The notes beneath the pieces are model-generated. The model was not told the DNA's origin and did not search any database. It was given only the letters and a program-made list of their open reading frames with translations. Below are positions 14,704 to 21,025 of a stretch of DNA of 23,708 nucleotides, one piece after another. Source of the DNA: DATCYZ01 sp036526195. Lineage in GTDB: Bacteria > Pseudomonadota > Gammaproteobacteria > Burkholderiales > SG8-39. Location: positions 1 through 23,708 of the forward strand of contig DATCYZ010000154.1 in NCBI GenBank assembly GCA_036526195.1, in the 5' to 3' direction. Within the stretch, counting starts at the first letter, position 1. Every line of letters starts with the position of its first letter. The translations under genes were made by a program, and so were the position numbers.

Positions 14704-15630
14704 ATGACGCATCCCGCGGCCCTGTGCATCATGGGCCCCACCGCCTGCGGCAAGTCGGCGCTCGCGCTTGCGCTCGCCGATGCGCTCGGCGGCGAGATCA
14801 TCAGCGTGGACTCGGCGCAGGTGTTCCGCGGCATGGATCTCGGTACCGCGAAGCCCTCCGCGGCGGAGCGCGCGGCCGTGCCGCACCACCTGCTCGACCT
14901 GATCGCGCCGACCGAGGCCTATTCCGCGGGCCGCTTCCTCGTCGATGCGCGCGCGGCGATCGCGGACATCCGCGCGCGCGGTCGGCTGCCGATCCTCGCC
15001 GGCGGCACCATGCTGTACTTCAAGGCGCTGCTCGAGGGGCTGGACGCGCTGCCCGCGGCGGACCCGGATCTGCGGCGCAAGCTGGACGACGAAGCCGCGA
15101 AACTGGGCTGGCCCGCGCTGCACGCGCGCCTCGCCGCAATCGACCCGGACAGCGCCGCGCGGATCGCCCCCGGCGACGCGCAGCGCATCCAGCGTGCGCT
15201 CGAGGTGTTCGAGCGCGCCGGCCGTCCGCTCTCGGTGCTACAGGGGCAAGCGCGCGCGAAGCGCTTCGATGCGTACTGGGTCGCGCTGGTGCCCGCCGAG
15301 CGCGCCGCGCTGCACGCGCGCATCGCGCGCCGCTTCGACGCCATGCTCGCCGCCGGCCTGGTCGACGAACTGCGCGCGCTGCGCAATCAATACGACCTGC
15401 AGCCGACGATGCCGTCGATGCGCTGCGTCGGCTACCGGCAGGCGTGGCAACACCTCGATGGCGAGCTGGACGCAAAAGCGCTGCGCGAAAAAGGCATCGC
15501 CGCCACGCGCCAGCTCGCGAAGCGGCAACTGACCTGGCTGCGTACGTTGCGCGCGGACCAGGCGGTGGATCCGCTGGCCGAGGACGCATCTGCGGCGGTG
15601 CGCGCTGCGTGGCAGGCGGCTGCGGACTAG
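14704..15630 (+). CDS. miaA: tRNA dimethylallyltransferase
   Basis: MiaA transfers a dimethylallyl group from DMAPP to A37 of tRNAs that read UNN codons, the first step to ms2i6A. Of its 308 residues, the P-loop is GPTACGKSAL (11-20). DSAQVFRGMDLGTAKP, the catalytic loop PHHLLDL, AGGTMLYFKALLEGLD and the C-terminal MRCVGYRQAW are all diagnostic. DMAPP comes from the MEP pathway that starts with Dxs, also in this window. The gene follows mutL closely, and mutL-miaA is a classic pairing, although hfq does not follow here. Its stop codon lies within a 7-bp inverted repeat before gnd. Confidence 0.97.
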   Translation: MTHPAALCIMGPTACGKSALALALADALGGEIISVDSAQVFRGMDLGTAKPSAAERAAVPHHLLDLIAPTEAYSAGRFLVDARAAIADIRARGRLPILAGGTMLYFKALLEGLDALPAADPDLRRKLDDEAAKLGWPALHARLAAIDPDSAARIAPGDAQRIQRALEVFERAGRPLSVLQGQARAKRFDAYWVALVPAERAALHARIARRFDAMLAAGLVDELRALRNQYDLQPTMPSMRCVGYRQAWQHLDGELDAKALREKGIAATRQLAKRQLTWLRTLRADQAVDPLAEDASAAVRAAWQAAAD

Positions 15631-15641
15631 AATCGTCCGCA
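15621..15641. repeat. inverted repeat spanning the miaA stop and a -10-like box
   Basis: TGCGGAC (15621-15627) and GTCCGCA (15635-15641) form a perfect 7-bp dyad with a seven-base centre, TAGAATC. The centre contains the miaA stop codon (TAG) and a TAGAAT -10 hexamer that would start a transcript about 20 bases before gnd. It could be an operator or an RNA hairpin. There is no U-run, so it is not a standard terminator. Confidence 0.5.
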
Positions 15642-15658
15642 TCATCCGGAGGCAGCGC

Positions 15659-16567
15659 ATGGAACTCGGCATCATCGGTCTTGGCAGGATGGGCGCCAAC
15701 ATGGCGCGCCGCCTCGCGCGCGGTGGCGCCCGTGTCGTGGCCTGGGACCGCGATGCGGCTTCCCGCGCCGCGCTCGCCGACGAACCCGGTGTCGAATGCG
15801 TCGACGGGCTCGCCGCCCTGTGCACCCGGCTCGCCGGCGAGCGGGTGCTGCTCACGATGCTGCCCGCGGGCAACGCGATCGACGAAACGATTGCCGCCCT
15901 CGTGCCGATGCTCTCGGCCGGCGACACGCTGGTCGACGGCGGCAACAGCTGGTACCGCGACTCCAAGCGGCGCGCGATGGACCTCTCGCAGCAGGGCCTG
16001 CGCTTCGTCGATGCCGGCGTCTCGGGCGGCATCCACGGCCTCGCCAATGGCTATTGCCTGATGCTCGGCGGCACGCCGACCTCGGTGGAGATCTTCACGC
16101 CGTTTGCGCGCCTGCTGGCGCCGGGCCCGGACACCGGCTGGCTGCATTGCGGCCCGAGCGGCGCGGGGCACTACGCCAAGATGGTCCACAACGGCATCGA
16201 GTACGGCATGATGCAGGCCTTCGCCGAGGGCTTCGCACTGCTCGCCGCGCGCGAGGACCTTGAACTCGACGTGCCCGGGCTGGCCGAAACCTGGCGGCAC
16301 GGCAGCGTGGTGCGCTCCTGGCTGCTCGACCTGTGCGCCGACATCCTCGCCGATCCCGAGGGCCTCGGGCAGGCGGCCCCGGTGGTCGCCGATTCCGGCG
16401 AGGGCCGCTGGACCGCGCTCGAATCCGTCGAACTCGGCGTGCCCACCCCGGTGATGACGCTCGCCCTGATGGCGCGCTTCTCGAGCCAGGGCAAGGACGA
16501 CCATGCGCGGCGATTGCTGGCGATGATGCGCGCGCGCTTCGGCGGCCACGCGGTGACACTGCGCTGA
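15659..16567 (+). CDS. gnd: 6-phosphogluconate dehydrogenase, decarboxylating (short form)
   Basis: Gnd oxidatively decarboxylates 6-phosphogluconate to ribulose 5-phosphate. At 302 residues it is the short form, about two thirds of the E. coli length, a group usually reported to prefer NAD+. The Rossmann motif is GIIGLGRMGANMARRL (from residue 4). DGGNSWYRDSKRR, DAGVSGGIHGLANGYCLMLGG (substrate loop) and GHYAKMVHNGIEYGMMQAFAEG (catalytic Lys in HYAKMVHNG) follow. A clear GGAGG ribosome site lies six bases before ATG 15659. The gene is followed after 13 bases by gluconokinase, which makes its substrate, so the two form a gluconate-use unit. Confidence 0.95.
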   Translation: MELGIIGLGRMGANMARRLARGGARVVAWDRDAASRAALADEPGVECVDGLAALCTRLAGERVLLTMLPAGNAIDETIAALVPMLSAGDTLVDGGNSWYRDSKRRAMDLSQQGLRFVDAGVSGGIHGLANGYCLMLGGTPTSVEIFTPFARLLAPGPDTGWLHCGPSGAGHYAKMVHNGIEYGMMQAFAEGFALLAAREDLELDVPGLAETWRHGSVVRSWLLDLCADILADPEGLGQAAPVVADSGEGRWTALESVELGVPTPVMTLALMARFSSQGKDDHARRLLAMMRARFGGHAVTLR

Positions 16568-16580
16568 ACGGACCCACCCC

Positions 16581-17081
16581 GTGATCGTCGTGGTGATGGG
16601 CGTCTCGGGCTCAGGCAAGACCACGCTGGGCGCCGAACTTGCCGCACGCCTCGGTTGCGACTTCCTCGATGGCGACGATTACCACCCGGCGGAGAACGTG
16701 GCGAAGATGGCCGCCGGCACGCCGCTGGAGGACGCCGATCGCTGGCCGTGGCTGGCGCGGCTGAATGCGCTCCTGCGCGAAGCTCAGGCCGCGGACGGCA
16801 GCGCGGTGCTTGCATGCTCGGCGCTCAAGGCCACGTATCGCGAACGGCTCGCCGAGGGCCTCTCCGATTGCCGCTGGGTGTACCTCGATGCCGCGCCGCA
16901 GGTGCTGCGCGAGCGCCTCGCGGCGCGCCGGCATCGCTACATGCCGGCGTCGCTGCTCGAAAGCCAGCTCGCGACGCTCGAGGCGCCGGCGGGCGCACTG
17001 CGCATCGACGTCGGCGCGCCAGTGGATGCCTGCCTGGCGAAGATGCTCGCCGCACTGGCGTCGCCTCGCCTCTTACAGTAA
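16581..17081 (+). CDS. gntK: gluconokinase
   Basis: GntK phosphorylates gluconate to 6-phosphogluconate, the substrate of the upstream Gnd. The 166-residue length is normal. The P-loop is GVSGSGKT (7-14), followed by FLDGDDYHPAENVAKMAAGTPLEDADRWPWL, CSALKATYRERL and the lid segment RRHRYMPASLLESQLATLE, all typical. The start is a GTG. It sits 13 bases after gnd and is very likely cotranscribed. No gluconate transporter or GntR regulator is in view. Its stop codon overlaps the GTAAC-N6-GTTAC dyad at 17078-17093. Confidence 0.95.
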   Translation: MIVVVMGVSGSGKTTLGAELAARLGCDFLDGDDYHPAENVAKMAAGTPLEDADRWPWLARLNALLREAQAADGSAVLACSALKATYRERLAEGLSDCRWVYLDAAPQVLRERLAARRHRYMPASLLESQLATLEAPAGALRIDVGAPVDACLAKMLAALASPRLLQ

Positions 17082-17093
17082 CTTATATGTTAC
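17078..17093. promoter_or_regulatory. GTAAC-N6-GTTAC dyad at the gntK 3' end
   Basis: GTAAC (17078-17082), TTATAT and GTTAC (17089-17093) form a perfect dyad whose half-sites start 11 bases apart. The same arrangement occurs at 20986-21003, upstream of the large regulator. It lies in the 32-base gap between convergent gntK and the lipoprotein gene and overlaps the gntK stop. It may be a binding site or one boundary of a two-gene islet. Confidence 0.5.
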
Positions 17094-17113
17094 CCTTGGG
17101 CGCGCGCCGGCGC

Positions 17114-17575
17114 TTAGCCGCCAAGGTGCACCTGATAGCGCGCGCCGTCGCTGAACGTGCACTGCCCGGAGCCCTGCGTCGGCGTGTTCATCCGGTACTG
17201 GCAGTTCATGTAGGCGCCGCGGGCGCCGGCCGCCGCGGCAACGCCGCCGCGCTCGTCGTCGGCCGCGCGCGTCGCCTCGCCGACCAGCGTCTCCCCACGG
17301 TAGTTGAGCTCGAAGCGGCCCTTGCCGTTGCGCAGATTGACGACGCTTCCGGTCAGCACCCCGGTCTGGGAGGCGAGGTCGTTGGCCGGATAGAGCCGCG
17401 CGTGCAGTGTTACCGGAGGCGGTGCGCCCACCGAGGCGCCGGGGGGCACGGCCGCCGTGGGGATCACCCCCGGCGGGTAGGCGTAGAGCTGGCCATCGGG
17501 GCCCGCCGGCACCACATAACATCCGGTCGTCAACGCTGCAGATGCCGCGATCGAGGCGATCAGTTTGCGTTTCAT
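17114..17575 (-). CDS. small predicted lipoprotein of unknown function
   Basis: The product is 153 residues. The N-terminus has a Lys/Arg start and a short hydrophobic stretch ending LTTG-Cys at residue 19, a plausible though imperfect lipobox. A Pro/Ala/Gly-rich spacer follows (about 22-55). The folded part (about 57-153) has the pattern ARLYP.ND......G.LTG.V.N..NG.G.FEL...GE...GEATR and ends MNCQYRMNTPTQGSGQC...GARYQVHLGG, with two cysteines that could form a disulfide. I do not recognise a named family. An excellent ribosome site (AAGGAG, five bases before ATG 17575), a stable leader hairpin and four 11-bp-spaced heptamers precede it. The large regulator gene lies just upstream on the same strand. 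Confidence 0.8.
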   Translation of the reverse strand: MKRKLIASIAASAALTTGCYVVPAGPDGQLYAYPPGVIPTAAVPPGASVGAPPPVTLHARLYPANDLASQTGVLTGSVVNLRNGKGRFELNYRGETLVGEATRAADDERGGVAAAAGARGAYMNCQYRMNTPTQGSGQCTFSDGARYQVHLGG

Positions 17576-17590
17576 GTGTTCTCCTTTTCC

Positions 17591-17623
17591 GTGCGTGTGT
17601 GGCCATGCCGGCCACAGCCGCAC
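17591..17623 (-). promoter_or_regulatory. leader hairpin upstream of the lipoprotein ribosome site
   Basis: TGTGGCC/GGCCACA (17598-17604 and 17610-17616) form a 7-bp stem with a five-base loop. After a symmetric 2x2 internal loop, GTGCG/CGCAC (17591-17595 and 17619-17623) extend it by five pairs. It ends four bases before the AAGGAG site. No U-run follows, so control of translation or mRNA stability is more likely than termination. Confidence 0.5.
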
Positions 17624-17636
17624 TGTGCGTTGCCAA

Positions 17637-17676
17637 GGAATACGCTTCGCTTACTGATCGCTTACCGATCGCCTAT
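17637..17676 (-). promoter_or_regulatory. four heptamers at 11-bp spacing: probable SARP-type operator/promoter
   Basis: On the minus strand the heptamers are ATAGGCG (17670-17676), GTAAGCG (17659-17665), GTAAGCG (17648-17654) and a weaker GTATTCC (17637-17643). Each is separated by four bases, giving exact 11-bp steps. TATTCC (17637-17642) can serve as a -10. With a 17-base spacer its -35 falls on the GTAAGCG at 17659-17665. Direct heptamers at 11-bp steps over the -35 are the known binding pattern of SARP activators. The adjacent gene encodes a protein with SARP-like DNA-binding and BTAD domains. Confidence 0.55.
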
Positions 17677-17704
17677 TTCTTCGCCCGCGCACCTGCGTGG
17701 TGCA

Positions 17705-20700
17705 TCATCGCGCGGCGTTGGCGCGTTCCAACAACTCGCGGGTCTCTGCCGCGGGTTCGACGCCGAAGGGGCTTAGCGCGTTGCGGCACCGGTGAAAGAC
17801 CTCGATGGCCTCGGCGCTACGTCCGCGGCGCTGCAGCATGGCCATCAATTGACGGTAAAGCCCTTCGGCCTGCGGGTCCGCGTCGATGCAGCGCTCGATG
17901 ATCGCCACGGCGCGCTCGAAGTTACCCGCGTCTTCGCATTGTCGGGCGAATGCCGCCAGCGCGCGCACGAACCTGCCCCGCAGACGCTCGCGTGCGGGCA
18001 GGCACCACGCGACCTCGGGCTCGCTGGCGAGGAAAGCGCCCCGGTACAGCTCGAGGGCGCGCGCGACCTGCGCGTCATGGCGACGCGCATCGCGTACCCC
18101 CCCGGCCGAGCCGAATTCGGTCTCGAGGTCTGCGCAGACCTGCTCCAGCTCCCAGGAATCGACCCAGACCAGGCGCCGATCGAGGCTCAGCTTGCCATCC
18201 TGCAGGACGAGCGCCCGGTCCTCGCCAAGCAGCTTGCGCAGGCGGTGCAGGGCGCTGGTGAAAGACCGATGGGCGGAATCGCCTTCGACCCTGGGCCAGA
18301 GCAGGTCCGTGATGCGCGCCTCGCTGACGGCTTCCCCGCCGCTTGCGATCAGCAGCTTGAGCAGTTCGAGCGGCCGCCGCTGGCCCTTTCCCGGCCCGCC
18401 AAGCGGACCCTCGTCGCGCAGGATCATGAAGGTTCCCAGCGTCGAGACACGAAAACGCCACGGCCAGCCCGGCACCGAAAGCGGCGGCATATCCGGCACC
18501 AGGCCTCGACGGCGCACGATGCTGACTGCGTAGTCCGGTTCGATCCCGGCCTCGAGCGCGCGCACCGCCAGTTGTGCCATCCGTGCCGTCCGCCAGCCGA
18601 GGAAATGCTCGTACCCGTACTCTCGTCCCAGTTCGAATCCCTTGCGCAGGGCGTTCAGCCCCGGGCGCTCGCGGCCGTGCTCGAGCGCGATCTGCGCGAA
18701 ACCAAGCAGGCTGACGAACTCGAGATGCCTGTTTTCGATTCCACGCACGATCGCGCGCAGCTGCTGAAGGTGCGCGATGCAACGGCGCTCGTCGCCGCAC
18801 TCCGCGAGCAACTGTGCGAGCGACAGCCGGCACAGCGCCTCGAAGAAGGGACAACCGACCTCGATCGCCATGCGCAATGCGAGCCGCGCCTCCCGCAATG
18901 CCGACATCGGGTCCCTGCGCAGCGCTGCCTCCCACGACGACAGGTGGTGAAAAAGACACAGGTTGAAGCGTCCGGCCGTGGACAGGCGCGGCGCGAGCTG
19001 CTTGCCAAGCGCCGCGGCGCCAGGCAGATCGCCGGCGCCCAGCGCCGCGCCGTAGCCATGCACCAGCAACTGGAACGTCCAGGTGTGCACGCCCGCCGCC
19101 TCTGCGATCGCCAGCCCGGCGCGCAAGGCCTGCAATCCCGCTGCGCCATCCGCGTTCAGCATCGCCTGCATCGCTTCGACGTTCTTCAGGATGATCAGCG
19201 AGAACGGCGTCACCCCGGGCGCCTCGGCCATGCCCTGCAGCGACTCGAGGAGGGCGGCGGCACGGTCGTGCAGGCCGGTCCACATCAGCGTAAGCGCCGC
19301 GAGTGGACAGACGAACAGCTTCAGATTTGGATCGGGCGCCTCACGCGCGCACGTGACGGCGCGCTCGATCCAGGCGCCGATGTCGCGGCGCTGCGGCTTG
19401 CGCAGCGTCAGCGAGATAAACATGCTGCAGGCCACGCGCGCTTCGAGCACCGCGGACGACAGTTGCGCCCCGGACTGGTTCCAGGCGTCGAGGACCGCGA
19501 TCCAGCGATCCAGCAGGGAGAAGTCGTCGAGTTCGTAGAGGATCGCGTCCATCGCCCCCGAGGCGGCACGTACGCGCCCATCCGGGTCGCCGGCCAGATC
19601 GGCATCGAAGAGCTCGAACGCGCGTTCGAAAAGGAGCCGCGCTGCACGCGGTGCCGTCTGCACCTGGCTGCAAGCAGACCAGTACTCCGTCCAGGGATGC
19701 CGCGCACGCACATCGGGCGGGAGGTCGTCCACCCAGTGCCGCAGGGTCTCACCGCGCCCCTGGGCAAGCATTGCCGGTGCGTGCTCGATGATCAGCCGAG
19801 CCATGGGCTGCCAGGCGTGCGCTTCGCGATGGAGCATGAACGCGGCCTCGGTCTGCCCGGCGGACCCCATCGCGGCCGCTGCGGCCTTCAGCAGGGTTCT
19901 GCGCTGGTCCTTGCCGAGCGTCTCCTGCCCTCTGGCAAGGAGGAAATCGCGGAAGATCGGGTGATACTGGTACACGGTCTGCGCGCCTGCCTGCCGCAGC
20001 GAGACGAAGGCGTTGTCGCGGTGCAGTCCTGCGAGGATCCTTCCCGCCTCCGGATCCCCGGTGATCTCGGCGGCGATCCCGGCGGTCACCTGTCCCGGCA
20101 GAGCCGTAGCGAGCAGGAACGCCTGTGTGCGCGCGTCGGACTTCAGCAGGATCTCACCCGCGAGGTAGTCGAAAATCAGTTCACGCGCGCTGCCTTCGGG
20201 CGGCGGGGGCGGTATGCCCGGCGCCCCGACTTGGTCAAGCATCAGCACGAGACCCGCCGCCCAGCCCTCGGTGCGCGCATGCAGCGCATCGACCTTCTCG
20301 GCGGGGAGCCCGGGGCGTCGCTGCGCGGCGATCCGCCCCGCCTCGTCTCGCGTGAGGACCAACGCGGCAGCATCGACTACGGTGAGCGCCCGGTTTGCGC
20401 GCTCGCGCGCCAGTGTGGCCGGCGGGTCGCTGCGGCTGAGGACGATGAAGCTGCCGCCCGGAGGCAGCTCGCGCACGGCATCGCGCACCACTTCGTGCAG
20501 CGGCGAGGACACCGGCAGCTCGTGGTAGCCGTCGAAGACCAGCGCGAAGGGCGTGCGCAGGTCGGCAAACAGGGCGCGGAAGAATCCACGCGTGAACGCG
20601 AGCAGTCCGTCGTGGTACTCGGGCGTGAATGCGGGCAGCGCGGGCCCGTCGCCCGCACCGCGGGCCGCGATGCGCAGATAGTGAAAGAACGTCGCGACAT

Positions 20701-20941
20701 CGGCGTCGCCGTCGTCGATCTGGTACCACAGGCTCGCGAGCCCGACATGGTCGAGGTAGCTGGCCACCAGCGTGGTCTTGCCGCTGCCCGGCGGGCCGCT
20801 GACCCAGACAACCGGTCCGTTTCGCGCGGCATCCATGCGCGCGAACAGGCGCTCGCGGGGCAGGACATCGGGCAGGCTCGGCCGCGTCGTCTTGCCAAGC
20901 GAGGCGCGCCCCGGCTCGATGACCGACGCCCCCGTGTTCAT
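17705..20941 (-). CDS. large STAND-ATPase/TPR regulator with SARP-type DNA-binding and BTAD domains
   Basis: This is a 1078-residue cytoplasmic transcription regulator. The N-terminal MalT-like STAND ATPase has Walker A GPPGSGKT (49-56), Walker B ALVFDGYHEL (Asp137) and FIVLSRSDPP (about 165-174). A winged-helix-like region follows, then a long helical TPR-like middle (about 350-800). The C-terminus has an OmpR/SARP-type winged helix (about 829-925; FRVSTLGTF..., then LLKLLIASGGEAVSEARITDLLWP) and a bacterial transcriptional activator domain (about 930-1075; ALELYRGAFL, ERLRGRFVRAL). Unlike MalT it has no LuxR-type HTH. The family is expected to oligomerise on ATP and inducer binding; the inducer is unknown. 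ATG 20941 has TAGAAT seven bases upstream and no ribosome site. The downstream target is probably the lipoprotein gene 129 bases away. Confidence 0.9.
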   Translation of the reverse strand: MNTGASVIEPGRASLGKTTRPSLPDVLPRERLFARMDAARNGPVVWVSGPPGSGKTTLVASYLDHVGLASLWYQIDDGDADVATFFHYLRIAARGAGDGPALPAFTPEYHDGLLAFTRGFFRALFADLRTPFALVFDGYHELPVSSPLHEVVRDAVRELPPGGSFIVLSRSDPPATLARERANRALTVVDAAALVLTRDEAGRIAAQRRPGLPAEKVDALHARTEGWAAGLVLMLDQVGAPGIPPPPPEGSARELIFDYLAGEILLKSDARTQAFLLATALPGQVTAGIAAEITGDPEAGRILAGLHRDNAFVSLRQAGAQTVYQYHPIFRDFLLARGQETLGKDQRRTLLKAAAAAMGSAGQTEAAFMLHREAHAWQPMARLIIEHAPAMLAQGRGETLRHWVDDLPPDVRARHPWTEYWSACSQVQTAPRAARLLFERAFELFDADLAGDPDGRVRAASGAMDAILYELDDFSLLDRWIAVLDAWNQSGAQLSSAVLEARVACSMFISLTLRKPQRRDIGAWIERAVTCAREAPDPNLKLFVCPLAALTLMWTGLHDRAAALLESLQGMAEAPGVTPFSLIILKNVEAMQAMLNADGAAGLQALRAGLAIAEAAGVHTWTFQLLVHGYGAALGAGDLPGAAALGKQLAPRLSTAGRFNLCLFHHLSSWEAALRRDPMSALREARLALRMAIEVGCPFFEALCRLSLAQLLAECGDERRCIAHLQQLRAIVRGIENRHLEFVSLLGFAQIALEHGRERPGLNALRKGFELGREYGYEHFLGWRTARMAQLAVRALEAGIEPDYAVSIVRRRGLVPDMPPLSVPGWPWRFRVSTLGTFMILRDEGPLGGPGKGQRRPLELLKLLIASGGEAVSEARITDLLWPRVEGDSAHRSFTSALHRLRKLLGEDRALVLQDGKLSLDRRLVWVDSWELEQVCADLETEFGSAGGVRDARRHDAQVARALELYRGAFLASEPEVAWCLPARERLRGRFVRALAAFARQCEDAGNFERAVAIIERCIDADPQAEGLYRQLMAMLQRRGRSAEAIEVFHRCRNALSPFGVEPAAETRELLERANAAR

Positions 20942-20948
20942 GCGCGGA

Positions 20949-20954
20949 ATTCTA
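20949..20954 (-). promoter_or_regulatory. -10 box of the regulator gene
   Basis: TAGAAT on the minus strand (within TATAGAAT) lies seven bases before ATG 20941. The -35 window is weak. The GTAAC-N6-GTTAC dyad is centred about 43 bases upstream of the hexamer, a reasonable place for an activator site. Confidence 0.45.
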
Positions 20955-20985
20955 TACCCCGCCTGGCCGCCGGCTCTTCGCTAGG

Positions 20986-21003
20986 GGTAACGTATTGGTT
21001 ACC
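20986..21003. promoter_or_regulatory. GGTAAC-N6-GTTACC dyad upstream of the regulator gene
   Basis: GGTAAC (20986-20991), GTATTG and GTTACC (20998-21003) form a perfect 6-bp dyad. Read on the minus strand it is also two direct GTWACC units 11 bp apart. It lies in the 84-base gap between ggt and the regulator gene. The same core is found at 17078-17093. It may be an autoregulatory site. Confidence 0.55.
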
Positions 21004-21025
21004 ACAAAAGCCTCACCGCCAGATC

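Noticed and set aside
12216..14834. Very long open frame antisense to mutL
   Set aside because: It lies opposite a gene with complete MutL motifs. High G+C makes stop codons rare in shadow frames, and the translation is Arg/Ala/Gly-rich without domain motifs.
17643..17704. Small plus-strand coding region across the regulator-lipoprotein gap
   Set aside because: The open frame here is a shadow without a ribosome site. The direct heptamers explain the sequence better.
17078..21003. Insertion sequence or integrative element
   Set aside because: There is no transposase or integrase and no clear target duplication. The flanking dyads are kept as a finding but not called mobile.
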